From Agromyces sp. H17E-10 (GTDB lineage: Bacteria; Actinomycetota; Actinomycetes; Actinomycetales; Microbacteriaceae), in contig NZ_CP095042.1 of the NCBI RefSeq assembly GCF_022919715.1, forward strand, positions 3,968,001 to 4,032,000: a stretch of DNA of 64,000 bases. Direction: 5' to 3'. The notes under the pieces were generated by a model that saw nothing but the letters and a program-made list of their open reading frames with translations, had not been told where the DNA came from and did not search any database. This document shows, in pieces, positions 1 to 8,769 of the stretch. The translations under genes and the position numbers were made by a program. Every line of letters starts with the position of its first letter. Position 1 is the first letter of the stretch.

Positions 1-491
1 GATACCCGTTCGGTCACGGACTGTCGTACACCTCGTTCGCCTACTCCGACCTCTCTGTCGAGATCACGGATGCCACAGCCGGACGTGTTCTCGTGTCGGT
101 CACGATCGCGAACGACGGTCCGGTCGCCGGCGACGAGATCGTGCAGCTCTATGTCGGCGACCCCGACGCCGAGGTGTACCGTCCCGTCCGCGAGCTGCGG
201 GGGTTCGAGAAGGTCCGACTCGCGCCCGGAGAGTCCAACCGCGTCGCGTTCGAGCTCGAGAACCGCGACTTCTCATACTGGGACTCGGTCGCCGAACGCG
301 GCGAAGGTCGTCTCGGGCTCTGGCGCAGGGAAGGGGGCGAGTTCCGCATCGAGGTCGGGGCGTCCTCGCGCGACATCCGCCTCTCTGAGGTCATCGAGTT
401 GCCTGATGACACCACGATCCCGACGCTGGTCACCGACGCCGAACTGCAGGGCTCGAGCACCTCCCGCTTCGTCCAGGGGCACGCCGGATGA
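1..491 (+). CDS. GH3 family beta-glucosidase, C-terminal end (5' truncated by window)
   Basis: The reading frame is open from base 3 and ends at 489-491. It begins with YPFGHGLSYTSF, the conserved segment joining the second catalytic domain of GH3 enzymes to the C-terminal fibronectin-III-like domain. The remainder (about 150 residues, including GDEIVQLYVGD and RELRGFEKV) is that Fn3-like domain. GH3 members hydrolyse terminal non-reducing beta-glucosides or xylosides; substrate cannot be told because the catalytic part lies outside the window. The stop overlaps the start of the next gene (GH1) by four bases, so the two are translationally coupled in one glycoside-degradation operon. Family assignment is firm; specificity is unknown. 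Confidence 0.93.
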   Translation, partial: YPFGHGLSYTSFAYSDLSVEITDATAGRVLVSVTIANDGPVAGDEIVQLYVGDPDAEVYRPVRELRGFEKVRLAPGESNRVAFELENRDFSYWDSVAERGEGRLGLWRREGGEFRIEVGASSRDIRLSEVIELPDDTTIPTLVTDAELQGSSTSRFVQGHAG

Positions 492-1891
492 GCGGCATCC
501 CTCGTCTGCCTGCCGCGCTGACCGCACGCGCACGCGACCTCGGCGGGCGCTTCCCCGCCGACTTCGTCTGGGGCGCGGCGACCGCCGCGCCCCAGATCGA
601 AGGCGCCGTCTCGGCGGAGGGCCGCACGCCCAGCATCTGGGACACGTTCGCCCGTGTGCCGGGCGCCGTCGCGGGGGGCGACACGCTCGATGTCGCCGAC
701 GACCACTTCCGGCGGTGGCGTGACGACGTCGCGCTCATGCGCGACCTCGGCCTCGGCGCGTACCGCTTCTCGATCGCGTGGCCTCGCGTCGTGCCCTCGC
801 CGTACGGCGTCGTGAACCGGGCGGGACTCGACTTCTACGACCGACTCGTTGACGAGCTGCTGGCGAGCGGGATCGATCCGTTCATCACCCTCTATCACTG
901 GGACCTGCCACAGTGGCAGCAAACCGTCGGCGGGTGGACCGATCGCTCCACCGCGCACCGGTTCGCGGAGTTCGCCGTGCACGTCGGGGAACGGCTCGGG
1001 GACCGGGTGCAGCACTGGATGACGCTCAACGAGCCGTGGGTGTATGTCTTCCTCGGGCACCTCGCCGGCGTCCATGCCCCAGGCCTGACCTCCGAGGAGA
1101 GCGCCGTGCGTGCAATGCACCACTCGCTGCTGGCGCACGGCCTCGGCGTGCAGGCGCTCCGCGCGGCCCTCCCCACCGAACGAGAGATCGGGATCGCGCT
1201 CAGCATGAGTCCGACCGAACCGGCCACTCCCACGCCCGAGGACATTGCGGCGGCCGAGCGCAACGACCTGTATCGCAACTGGCTCTTCCTCCACCCGATC
1301 ACGCACGGCGAGTACCACCCGCTCACGGAGGACCTCTTCCGCGAGAAGATCCCCGTCGAAGAAGGCGACCTCGAGACGATCGCCGAACCGATCGACTTCG
1401 TCGGCATCAACTACTACTCGCGAGCCGTGGTGGTGGGTGACGAAACCGTCCCAGTGACTCGCGCCCGCGAGACCCGACCTGATGGCACCTACACGGCGAT
1501 GGATTGGGAGGTGTACCCACAGGGGCTCACCGACATCGTCGCCCAGACGCACGAACGTTATGCCCCGAAGGCGATCTACATCACAGAGAACGGCTCCGCA
1601 TGGGAGGACGAGCAGGCCGCCGACGGATCGATCGTCGATTCGTCCCGGGTCGCGTACCTCCTGGACCATCTTGCGGCGGCGACTCGGTGCACCGATACGG
1701 GGATGCCGTTACGGGGGTATTTCGCATGGTCGCTCTTGGACAACTTCGAATGGGCCGAGGGCTACACGAAGCGGTTCGGCATCGTCGGCGTCGACTATGA
1801 AACGCAGCGGCGCACCGTGAAGCAGTCGGGTGCGGCCTACCGCGAGGTGCTCGACGCTCATCGTGAGGCGCGCTTTCCGATCGCGGAGTAG
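488..1891 (+). CDS. GH1 family beta-glucosidase
   Basis: A 467-residue protein of normal GH1 length. The N-terminus carries FPADFVWGAATAAPQIEGA, the GH1 N-terminal signature. The acid/base glutamate lies in TLNEPW (E182) and the nucleophile in ITENG (E367); the C-terminal WSLLDNFEWAEGY forms the aglycone/sugar-binding end. It has no signal peptide, so it should be cytoplasmic and hydrolyse imported beta-glucosides or related beta-glycosides by the retaining mechanism. The ATG overlaps the upstream GH3 stop (ATGA). The following hydrolase starts 13 bases after the stop, which suggests a four-gene operon. Confidence 0.95.
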   Translation: MSGIPRLPAALTARARDLGGRFPADFVWGAATAAPQIEGAVSAEGRTPSIWDTFARVPGAVAGGDTLDVADDHFRRWRDDVALMRDLGLGAYRFSIAWPRVVPSPYGVVNRAGLDFYDRLVDELLASGIDPFITLYHWDLPQWQQTVGGWTDRSTAHRFAEFAVHVGERLGDRVQHWMTLNEPWVYVFLGHLAGVHAPGLTSEESAVRAMHHSLLAHGLGVQALRAALPTEREIGIALSMSPTEPATPTPEDIAAAERNDLYRNWLFLHPITHGEYHPLTEDLFREKIPVEEGDLETIAEPIDFVGINYYSRAVVVGDETVPVTRARETRPDGTYTAMDWEVYPQGLTDIVAQTHERYAPKAIYITENGSAWEDEQAADGSIVDSSRVAYLLDHLAAATRCTDTGMPLRGYFAWSLLDNFEWAEGYTKRFGIVGVDYETQRRTVKQSGAAYREVLDAHREARFPIAE

Positions 1892-1904
1892 GAAAGGAGT
1901 CTCG

Positions 1905-2732
1905 GTGAGGTTCGTCGTGCACAACCGGCAGCTCACGGAGTCACGGACGACGATTCGCGACTACGTACCCGAGCAGCCACGGGGTTCCGCGTTGCTCTGG
2001 GTGCACGGGGGCGGCTTCGCCGGGGGCAGCATCGATATGGCGGAGTCCGATGCCGTTGCCCGTCAGCTGGCCGCTGGCGGTCGGCCGGTCCGAACGGTGG
2101 AGTATCGGTTGGCTCCGCCGTGGCCGGAGCACGGACCGCTCAACCTCAACCCTGCGCCGGGGCGCTACCCCGCCGCGCAAGACGACGTGACCACCGCCTT
2201 CCTCGACGTCGCACCGCACGGTGCAGCCTTCCTGGGCGGCGCAAGCGCAGGAGCCTGCATCGCTGCGAGCGTCGCCGTACGGTTGAGAGAGGAAGGCGGC
2301 CCGCCTCCGTTGGGCCTTGTGCTCGCGTACGGTGTGTTCCACGCGAGACTGCCGATGCCGACCGGCGCGGAAGACGATCCTCCGATGTCCCCGACGCACG
2401 CGCGGGCAGGGGAGTGGGTGGAGCGCATGACACTGAACTACGCGGGTTCGCGGGGGCTCCTCGCCGACCCGAAGGTGTTTCCAGGAGCCGGCGCCCCAAC
2501 CGGGCTCCCCGACACACTGATTCTGGATGCCGAGCGTGACAGCCTGCGTGCCTCGGGTCAGCGCTTCGCTGAACAACTCCGAGAATCCGGCGTCTGCGTC
2601 ACGGAGACAGTTGTTCCCGGCTCGTCGCATGGGTTCCTCAACGATCCGGTGAGCGGAGACTTCGAGCAGGGGATGCTCGAGATCACGCGCTGGCTCGAAC
2701 GAGTCGGAGCAGGGAACCGGCATGGCGCCTGA
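1905..2732 (+). CDS. alpha/beta hydrolase (hormone-sensitive-lipase-like esterase)
   Basis: A 275-residue protein starting at GTG 1905, chosen because AAAGGAG sits six bases upstream and homology-like sequence begins here. It carries the HSL oxyanion motif HGGGFAGG near residue 33, the nucleophile elbow GASAG, an acid in LDAERDS and a catalytic His in SSHGF. This is the complete Ser-Asp-His set of small carboxylesterases acting on acyl esters. It sits between a GH1 glucosidase and a kinase-fold protein, so it may remove acyl groups from imported glycosides; that role is inference from position. The stop overlaps the next gene by 11 bases. Confidence 0.85.
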   Translation: MRFVVHNRQLTESRTTIRDYVPEQPRGSALLWVHGGGFAGGSIDMAESDAVARQLAAGGRPVRTVEYRLAPPWPEHGPLNLNPAPGRYPAAQDDVTTAFLDVAPHGAAFLGGASAGACIAASVAVRLREEGGPPPLGLVLAYGVFHARLPMPTGAEDDPPMSPTHARAGEWVERMTLNYAGSRGLLADPKVFPGAGAPTGLPDTLILDAERDSLRASGQRFAEQLRESGVCVTETVVPGSSHGFLNDPVSGDFEQGMLEITRWLERVGAGNRHGA

Positions 2733-3696
2733 CACTCCTGGAGACCAGCCGCCGCTGGACGCACTGGTACGGCCGCTTGGGGAACTGCTCGATGCGGAAC
2801 CGTTGACCGGGGGCATGTTCGCTTCCACGTATCGTGTGACGCTCGACTCTGGCCTGCTGGTTGTGGTGAAGCTGACCGCCACAGATATCGGTGGACTCTG
2901 CCGCTACGAACGCGGCATCGCTCAGACCGAAGCGCGAACGTACACGATGCTCGCTCAGCACGAACTCCCAGTACCGGACCTGCTCCTCACGGACTTCTCC
3001 CGCACGATTGTCGACGCCGATGTTGTCGTGACGAGTCACGTCGCGGGGGCTCCGTGGAGTGAGTGCAACCTCGACAGAGTCGAAGCGGCAAGGGTCCGCC
3101 GTGGTCTCGGGAGCCTTATGGCCAGGATGCACCGCATTCACCCCCCGGCGTTCGGATACCCGGCACCGCAGGCGAACATGCGTGCGGCGACCTGGAGCGC
3201 CGCGTTCACCGCCATGGTCGACGGCATCCTCCAAGACGCGGCCAGCGCCAGCACGACCCTCCCCACTGCTGGCATCCGTGATGCGATGACTCGGCACGCA
3301 CCAGCCTTGGATGCGGTCAAACGGCCAGCCGTCGTGCACAACGACCTCTGGCCGGCGAACCTGTTCCTCGATCAGCGCGGGAGCATCACGGGCGTCATCG
3401 ACACTGAACGGACCGTGTGGGGGGATCCGCTGCTCGACCTCATCGGCGCCGACCAACTCGGACTATGGGACATCGACCCGGACCTCCTCGCCGGCAACTC
3501 GGCCGCTGGGGGTGTCCTCTCTACCGAACTCGGCTCGCCCACCGGAATCGTTCGGTTCGCGCTGTACCGCCTCTACTACTCGCTCATTCTCGCCACTGAG
3601 ATCGATATCCGTGGCTATGACGCCGAGTGGGTACCCGCACACCGCGAGCGAGCTCACACCCTCATCGATGCGTCGCTCGGCCGACTCTTGACCTAA
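2722..3696 (+). CDS. aminoglycoside phosphotransferase (APH) family kinase
   Basis: A 324-residue cytosolic protein of the APH/choline kinase fold. The nucleotide-binding lobe includes LVVVKL; the catalytic loop is VVHNDLWPANLF (HxDxxxxN) and the metal-binding segment is GVIDTERTVWGDP. Members phosphorylate small hydroxylated metabolites such as fructosamines, homoserine or choline as well as drugs. The VVHNDLWPAN segment plus a GDP motif is typical of the fructosamine-kinase-like branch. It is coupled to the upstream esterase by an 11-base overlap and belongs to the glycosidase operon, so a sugar or glycated-amine substrate is more likely than an antibiotic. Substrate is not determined. Confidence 0.8.
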   Translation: MAPDTPGDQPPLDALVRPLGELLDAEPLTGGMFASTYRVTLDSGLLVVVKLTATDIGGLCRYERGIAQTEARTYTMLAQHELPVPDLLLTDFSRTIVDADVVVTSHVAGAPWSECNLDRVEAARVRRGLGSLMARMHRIHPPAFGYPAPQANMRAATWSAAFTAMVDGILQDAASASTTLPTAGIRDAMTRHAPALDAVKRPAVVHNDLWPANLFLDQRGSITGVIDTERTVWGDPLLDLIGADQLGLWDIDPDLLAGNSAAGGVLSTELGSPTGIVRFALYRLYYSLILATEIDIRGYDAEWVPAHRERAHTLIDASLGRLLT

Positions 3697-3749
3697 CGCA
3701 AGCGGATCAAGAGCGGCCGATTGCACCTCCTGATCGCGCGCTTAGGACG

Positions 3750-3773
3750 GACCGACCAACTAGTCGGTCGGTC
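3750..3773. promoter_or_regulatory. 24-bp palindromic operator at the permease promoter
   Basis: GACCGACC (3750-3757) is mirrored exactly by GGTCGGTC (3766-3773). The centre ACTAGT (3759-3764) is itself palindromic about the same axis, so only one of 12 base pairs is mismatched. A plausible -10 hexamer TATGCT follows at 3777-3782, about 40 bases before the permease ATG. Long symmetric sites of this kind next to a -10 are usual for TetR-family repressors. The identity of the regulator is unknown. Confidence 0.7.
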
Positions 3774-3822
3774 ATGTATGCTCGGTCGAGTCCCCTGAAC
3801 TCGACGACGAGAAGGCACCCCC

Positions 3823-5340
3823 ATGAACTCAACGGCGACCACCACCGCCCCCGTGCACCCGACCGGCGGCACCCCGACGAAGGGGCTCGCGATCGGCAAG
3901 CTCGGGCTCTGGGGCTCGACCGTCATCGGCATCGCCTCGACGGCGCCGCTGTTCTCGCTCGCCGCCACGCTCGGCTACGTCGTGATCGCGGTCGGCGCGC
4001 AGGCGCCGATCGCGTTCGTGCTCGCGTTCGTGCCGATGCTGTTCACGGCGTTCGCCTACAAGGAGCTCAACGACGACGTGCCCGACTGCGGCACCGTGTT
4101 CACGTGGGCGGCCAAGGCGTTCGGGCCTCGCACCGGCTGGATGGCCGGCTGGAGCATCGCCGTCGCGGGCGTGCTCGTGATGGCGAACCTCGCCGAGATC
4201 GCCTCCGCCTACCTGCTGAGCCTCATCGGCGACGGGGCCCTCGCCGAGAACCGGTTCGTCGTGACGACGTTCGGCTGCGTCATCATCGCCGTGATGACCT
4301 GGGTGTCGCTGCGCGGCGTCGAGATCGGCGAGCGCATGCAGCAGGTGCTGCTCGCCATCCAGTACCTCGCGATGGCGGCGTTCGTCGTCGGCTGCCTCAT
4401 CGGCTTCTTCAACGGCACCGCGCCCGACCCCACTCCGGTCTCGCTCGACTGGTTCAACCCGTTCCTCGCCGACGGCACCGGCATGGTGCAGGCGATCCTG
4501 CTCGCCCTGTTCATCTACTGGGGCTGGGACACGTGCCTCGCGCTCACCGAGGAGACGAAGGACCCGAGGCGCACGCCCGGCCGCGCCGCGACGCTCACGA
4601 CGGTGATCCTGCTCGTCACGTACGTCGGCATCACGGTCGTCGCGATGATGTACGCCGGCCTCGGCGACACCGGCACGGGCCTCGCCAACGAGGCGCACGC
4701 CGACGACGTGTTCTCGGTGCTGGCCGGCACCGCGATGGGTCCCTTCGGCTGGTTCCTCGTCATCGCGGTCGCGATCTCGGCGCTGTCGTCGTCGCAGACC
4801 ACCATCCTGCCGACCGCCCGCGGGACCTTCGCGATGGGCATCTACAAAGCACTGCCCGCCCGGTTCGCGAAGGTGAACGAGGTCACGAAGACGCCGACGT
4901 TCTCGACGACGCTCCTCGGCGTCATCGCGATCATCTACTACGCGGGAATGAACCTGGTCTCGACCGACGTGCTCGCCGACTCGCTGCTCTCGATGGGCCT
5001 CGCGATCGCATTCTTCTACGCCATCGCGAGCTTCGCGTGCGTCTGGTACTTCCGCCGCACGCTCTTCGCCAGCCGCCGCAACGTGTTCTACCGCCTCGTC
5101 TTCCCGCTCATCGGCGGCGTCTTCATGACCTGGGCCTTCGTGCAGTCGGCGATCGACATGCTGAACCCCGACTACGGCTACTCGCAGCTCGCGGGCGTGG
5201 GCGGCGCCTTCATCATCGGCGTCGGCTCGCTCCTGCTCGGCGCCGTGCTCATGTTCGTGTGGGCGATGTTCCCGGGCGCGCGCGACTTCTTCGAGAAGCG
5301 CTCGCTCAACCGCGACACCGAGGTGCTCGCCCCCGAGTAG
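3823..5340 (+). CDS. APC-family amino acid/amine permease
   Basis: A 505-residue membrane protein with about 12 hydrophobic segments. It opens with a short polar N-terminus, then [20 protein letters not shown], the APC TM1 substrate-binding break. [23 protein letters not shown] matches the TM3 region of amino-acid/polyamine/organocation transporters. It would import an amino acid or amine by proton symport. A GAGAAGG ribosome site precedes the ATG, and the 24-bp palindrome lies 50 bases upstream. The next gene in the same direction is a polyamine-oxidase-like enzyme 160 bases away, suggesting amine uptake plus oxidation. Third positions are almost all C or G, more extreme than in the following oxidase. 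Confidence 0.88.
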   Translation: MNSTATTTAPVHPTGGTPTKGLAIGKLGLWGSTVIGIASTAPLFSLAATLGYVVIAVGAQAPIAFVLAFVPMLFTAFAYKELNDDVPDCGTVFTWAAKAFGPRTGWMAGWSIAVAGVLVMANLAEIASAYLLSLIGDGALAENRFVVTTFGCVIIAVMTWVSLRGVEIGERMQQVLLAIQYLAMAAFVVGCLIGFFNGTAPDPTPVSLDWFNPFLADGTGMVQAILLALFIYWGWDTCLALTEETKDPRRTPGRAATLTTVILLVTYVGITVVAMMYAGLGDTGTGLANEAHADDVFSVLAGTAMGPFGWFLVIAVAISALSSSQTTILPTARGTFAMGIYKALPARFAKVNEVTKTPTFSTTLLGVIAIIYYAGMNLVSTDVLADSLLSMGLAIAFFYAIASFACVWYFRRTLFASRRNVFYRLVFPLIGGVFMTWAFVQSAIDMLNPDYGYSQLAGVGGAFIIGVGSLLLGAVLMFVWAMFPGARDFFEKRSLNRDTEVLAPE

Positions 5341-5500
5341 CCCGTCTTCGGCGGCCGTGACTTTTCGCGCTCTCTGCTGTGCCCGAGTGCCGACCGGATG
5401 GCCAGACGTTGGTTGCGGAGACGCAGGAAAAGTAGGCCGTTTCCGCATGACGGTACAAATCGACAACCCACCCGTACACACACAGAAGGATGATTTGGAA

Positions 5501-6829
5501 ATGAGTGACCTGGATACGATCGTCGTGGGCGCCGGGGTTGCAGGGTTGACTGCAGCTCGGCTCCTCGCGCGGGCCGGTCGACGAGTGGTGGTGCTGGAGG
5601 CACGCGATCGGGTGGGTGGACGAGTCCACACTGAACGTGTCGATGGTTGGGTGACTGACCGTGGTGCGTCCTGGATCCATGGCATCAATGGCAGCCCGAC
5701 CACCGCTGCTGCCGAAGCGATCGGGATGCGGACCAAGGAGTACACCGTCGGCGGCTACCAGCCTGACAGCAGGCCGATCGCGTACTACGGGCCGGACGGG
5801 CAGCGAATGTCCGATGAGGAGGTCCAGCAGTTCGTTGACGATCTCACTGTGGTGGACGCCACGATTGTCGAGGAGATCGCGAATGCGGCGGCTGATGCTT
5901 CGTACCGCGAAGTGACCGAGGCAGCCCTGGAACGTCAGGGGTGGGACGAGTCGCGCACGCAACGCGTGCGCGAGTATGTGGATCACCGCCCCGAGGAGCA
6001 GTACGGCGTGCGCACGGCGGACTTGGCTGCACACGGGCTTGATGATGACAGCATCGATGGCATCGAAGTCGTGTTCCCCGACGGCTACGACCGGCTCCCG
6101 GCGCACTTGGCGCAGGGCCTCGACATCCGCCTCGGGCACGTTGTCTCCCAGGTGCACTGGTCGGAAAGCGGCGCGACGGTCACGACAACGAATGGTGATT
6201 TCACGGCGGGTTCGGTCGTCGTGACGGTTCCGGTCGGTGTATTGCAGTCGGACGACTTCGTCATCGAGCCGCCCCTTCCCGAGCCGATCGCCGGCGCACT
6301 CGGCCGCCTCAAGATGAACGCGTTCGAGAAACTGTTCCTCCGCTTCCCGTCCAAGTTCTGGGACGAAGAGGTCTACGCCGTCCGCCAACTGGGACCCGAA
6401 GGAGTCTGGTGGCACTCCTGGTACGACCTCACCGAAATGCACGGCACGCCGACCCTCCTCGTCTTTCCGGCCGGGCCCGCCGCCATCGAGACGCGGGACT
6501 GGCCGCAAGAGCGTGTCGTGGAGTCCGTACTCGCTCAACTGCGCCGACTGTACGGCGACCGCGTCGAACAGCCCGAGCATGTCGTGATGACGACCTGGCA
6601 GGACGACCCCTTTGCCCGGGGTTCGTACGCGTACATGACGGTGGGTTCGACCACAGCGGACCACGACGACCTCGCCACCCCAATCGGGGGCGGGGTGCTG
6701 CACCTCGCAGGGGAGGCTACCTGGACCGATGACCCGGCGACCGTCGCCGCAGCGCTCTACTCCGGCCACCGCGCCGCATCGAACATCCTGCACCAAGAGA
6801 TCCCGATCGAAGCCGCTTGGACCGACTGA
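5501..6829 (+). CDS. flavin-containing amine oxidase (polyamine-oxidase-like), copy 1
   Basis: A 442-residue FAD enzyme. I place the start at ATG 5501 because AGAAGGA lies about ten bases upstream and the FAD fold begins at once ([15 protein letters not shown], then [11 protein letters not shown]). GASWIHG with a following Asn-Gly-Ser-Pro is the signature seen in polyamine and spermine oxidases. The C-terminal LHLAGEATW and [14 protein letters not shown] close the FAD site. It should oxidise a secondary or primary amine to an imine/aldehyde with release of H2O2. An upstream in-frame ATG at 5447 is possible but lacks support. A strong terminator follows. It is paired with the APC permease upstream. 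Confidence 0.9.
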   Translation: MSDLDTIVVGAGVAGLTAARLLARAGRRVVVLEARDRVGGRVHTERVDGWVTDRGASWIHGINGSPTTAAAEAIGMRTKEYTVGGYQPDSRPIAYYGPDGQRMSDEEVQQFVDDLTVVDATIVEEIANAAADASYREVTEAALERQGWDESRTQRVREYVDHRPEEQYGVRTADLAAHGLDDDSIDGIEVVFPDGYDRLPAHLAQGLDIRLGHVVSQVHWSESGATVTTTNGDFTAGSVVVTVPVGVLQSDDFVIEPPLPEPIAGALGRLKMNAFEKLFLRFPSKFWDEEVYAVRQLGPEGVWWHSWYDLTEMHGTPTLLVFPAGPAAIETRDWPQERVVESVLAQLRRLYGDRVEQPEHVVMTTWQDDPFARGSYAYMTVGSTTADHDDLATPIGGGVLHLAGEATWTDDPATVAAALYSGHRAASNILHQEIPIEAAWTD

Positions 6830-6849
6830 TCACACGTGCTCACCACATG

Positions 6850-6880
6850 AGGGCCGCGATCCACAACGGATCGCGGCCCT
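6850..6880 (+). terminator. intrinsic terminator after amine oxidase 1
   Basis: A perfect 13-bp stem: AGGGCCGCGATCC (6850-6862) and GGATCGCGGCCCT (6868-6880) around a five-base loop ACAAC, 20 bases after the oxidase stop. There is no U tract, as is common in high-GC actinobacteria. Confidence 0.85.
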
Positions 6881-6950
6881 GTCGGCCGGGTGCGCAGTCG
6901 AACTATCGTGAGACGGATGCCTCCTCCCGAGGGCGTCGGGGGAGGAACGT

Positions 6951-8078
6951 ATGAGCGCGGGCGCGACAGTAGCCGAGGCCGGCTTCGAGTCGATCGATGT
7001 CGTGGCGCCGTTGTGGGAGGCGCTGTTCGATCATCACTGCTCCATCGGTGCGGCGGGGTTCGCCGTGATTCCTCGGGAGTGGACCTGGTCGCTTCGTCGC
7101 GCGCATTACGAGCGCATTTTCGCTGGCGAGGCGAACGCAACTCTCTGGGTCGCCCGGCGGGAATCCACGGCGGTCGGATACGCGGTCGCGTTCGACGAGC
7201 TCATCGATGGATCCGAGGGCAGGATCTTGGAGACGCTGAGCGTTGCTCCCGAGGCTCGGGGGAGCGGCCTGGGGACACGATTGATGGCTGCGTTCGACGG
7301 TGAGGTACACCGACGCGGCTTGGTCGCCGCGCTCGACGTCATGACCGGGAACGAACGAGCGAAGTCGCTCTACCTCCGGCAAGGATTCGAGCCGAACTCG
7401 GAGCTGTGGATGCGATCGAGACCGGCCGCCGGCGAGGTCACTGAGCGGACGCCTGCGAGCCTGTCTGAGCTTGTTGAACGGTCCGGATTCCAGTTGACGA
7501 TCGTTCCCGGTCCCGACGACACCTGGCAGTCGTCCGATCGCATAGCCGTACTCAGCGCTTCCGCGCTCGAGAAGGGTCCGAATCCACCCGCTGTGCCTCG
7601 GGCGGTCGATGCACTGCAGAGTGTCGGCTATTGGACCATTCAGGTGGACGTCCCTACATCTTCCAGCGGGGTGTCTCTTCGAGCGAGCTTGCGTGCCGCC
7701 GGATTCGCGACCTGCTTGGAGCGATTGGTCCGTCGTTTACCCCACGATCCGGCCAGGCCGATCGAAAACAGGCCGTCTGCAGTGAGGTCCTGGTCGCGCA
7801 GGCTCGGCGGACAGGTCGTCTTGGAAGCGCTACTGATCGTGGTTGCGTCGGACGGCGGAGCGAGGACGCCGGGGTGTAAGTCGAACTGGTGTGCGTCCAC
7901 ATCGACGAGGCGAGCCTCGGAGGCGCGACAGCGTCCGGGCGTCAAGGCATCTGCGCCTGAGCTACGCGGCCGGGAACGCAGACATCTCGAGATCGTCGGG
8001 CTCGACTGTCTAGGGCGCTGGCTATCGCCGACCTCAGGCAGGAATTGTCACGAGCGCTGCTCGGCACCGCGGTCGTAG
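6951..8078 (+). CDS. GNAT N-acetyltransferase with anomalous C-terminal extension
   Basis: The open frame gives 375 residues. Residues 1-160 are a GNAT domain: ETLSVAPEARGSGLGTRLM carries the acetyl-CoA pyrophosphate loop (Q/RxxGxG/A), and MTGNERAKSLYLRQGFEP is the usual motif B end. Residues about 160-265 resemble a second, weaker GNAT-like half ending in GFATCLERLVRRLP, where such proteins normally stop. The last 100 or so residues are rich in Arg, Ser, Cys and Trp and look like read-through of non-coding DNA, so a lost stop or frameshift near 7750 is likely. Acceptor substrate is unknown. It lies alone between a terminator and a convergent Lrp gene. Confidence 0.7.
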   Translation: MSAGATVAEAGFESIDVVAPLWEALFDHHCSIGAAGFAVIPREWTWSLRRAHYERIFAGEANATLWVARRESTAVGYAVAFDELIDGSEGRILETLSVAPEARGSGLGTRLMAAFDGEVHRRGLVAALDVMTGNERAKSLYLRQGFEPNSELWMRSRPAAGEVTERTPASLSELVERSGFQLTIVPGPDDTWQSSDRIAVLSASALEKGPNPPAVPRAVDALQSVGYWTIQVDVPTSSSGVSLRASLRAAGFATCLERLVRRLPHDPARPIENRPSAVRSWSRRLGGQVVLEALLIVVASDGGARTPGCKSNWCASTSTRRASEARQRPGVKASAPELRGRERRHLEIVGLDCLGRWLSPTSGRNCHERCSAPRS

Positions 8079-8183
8079 GAGCGACCCACGTCTGTGTGAG
8101 ATCTCGCATGTCGATGCCGCCACACGCTGGGTGCCTCTACTACAGCCGCGGCCCTGGTGCGGCTCGCTCGAGGACACTCTGCT

Positions 8184-8672
8184 TCAGTCGGGCACGGCTC
8201 CCCATGCGAAGCGGTGCGTGTGGGTGCGGTAGTACGTGAACGTCTCGACCGCACGTACTCCGGGGATCGTGCGGAGGTGACGGTTGATGATCTCGTAGAG
8301 TTCGTCGGAACTGCTTGCGATCACTTCGACGAGGAGATCGACCGAACCCGCGGCGAGGATGACGTAGATGACGCCGTTCACTCGTCCGATCGCATCGGCG
8401 GCTTCGTCGATGTCGCCGTCGACGTTGATGGCGAGCATTGCCATATTGCGATAGCCGAGTCGAAGCGGATCTGTTACGCCGACGATCTGGAGGGTGCCGT
8501 CGTCCTGCAGCTTCAGGACTCGGGCGCGCGCCGCGCCGGCTGAGAGGCCTGTGGCGTCTCCGAGCTCGGAGTACGAGAGGCGGCCGTCCTTTTGCAGCAG
8601 CGTCAGTAGTTGTCGGTCGATCTCGTCGAGCCCGTAGTCGTGATTGCGTCCATGCGCGGGCTCGGTGTTCAT
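8184..8672 (-). CDS. Lrp/AsnC family transcriptional regulator
   Basis: A 162-residue protein, starting at the ATG complementary to 8670-8672 (MNTEPAHG); an earlier in-frame start at 8741 would run into the divergent promoter. An N-terminal winged helix (LDEIDRQLLTLLQKDGRLSY, then LGDATGLSAGAARARV) is followed by the RAM ligand-binding domain (IDEAADAIGRVNGVIYVILAAGSVDLLVEV). Lrp/AsnC proteins sense amino acids or amines and usually control the adjacent divergent gene. Here that gene is the kinase/aminotransferase fusion 97 bases away, so it probably responds to the substrate of that pathway. Confidence 0.93.
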   Translation of the reverse strand: MNTEPAHGRNHDYGLDEIDRQLLTLLQKDGRLSYSELGDATGLSAGAARARVLKLQDDGTLQIVGVTDPLRLGYRNMAMLAINVDGDIDEAADAIGRVNGVIYVILAAGSVDLLVEVIASSSDELYEIINRHLRTIPGVRAVETFTYYRTHTHRFAWGAVPD

Positions 8673-8769
8673 GTCAACCAGTATGACCCCACCGAGACGA
8701 CTGCATGCCGAATCAGCCTTGACAACATTGCTAGACTGCAAAATCAGCAGTGAAAGGCGGATTAGACAG
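8673..8769. promoter_or_regulatory. divergent lrp / fusion-gene promoter region with a direct repeat
   Basis: The 97-base gap between the divergent starts holds a perfect -35 TTGACA (8719-8724, plus strand). It also holds two copies of AATCAGC, at 8711-8717 and 8742-8748. The copies are 31 bases apart, about three helical turns, so they lie on one face of the DNA as expected for an oligomeric Lrp-type regulator. A clear -10 is not evident. Site function is inferred. Confidence 0.5.

Noticed and set aside
2722..3696. Aminoglycoside resistance gene
   Set aside because: The APH fold also covers metabolic kinases, and the gene is embedded in a glycosidase operon; nothing points to drug modification.
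3829..5745. 638-codon minus-strand open frame opposite the APC permease
   Set aside because: It is Arg/Glu/His-rich low-complexity sequence with no fold; a shadow caused by extreme third-position GC of the permease.
7640..7945. Small minus-strand gene opposite the GNAT tail
   Set aside because: No ribosome site, no recognisable motif, and the region looks non-coding in all frames.
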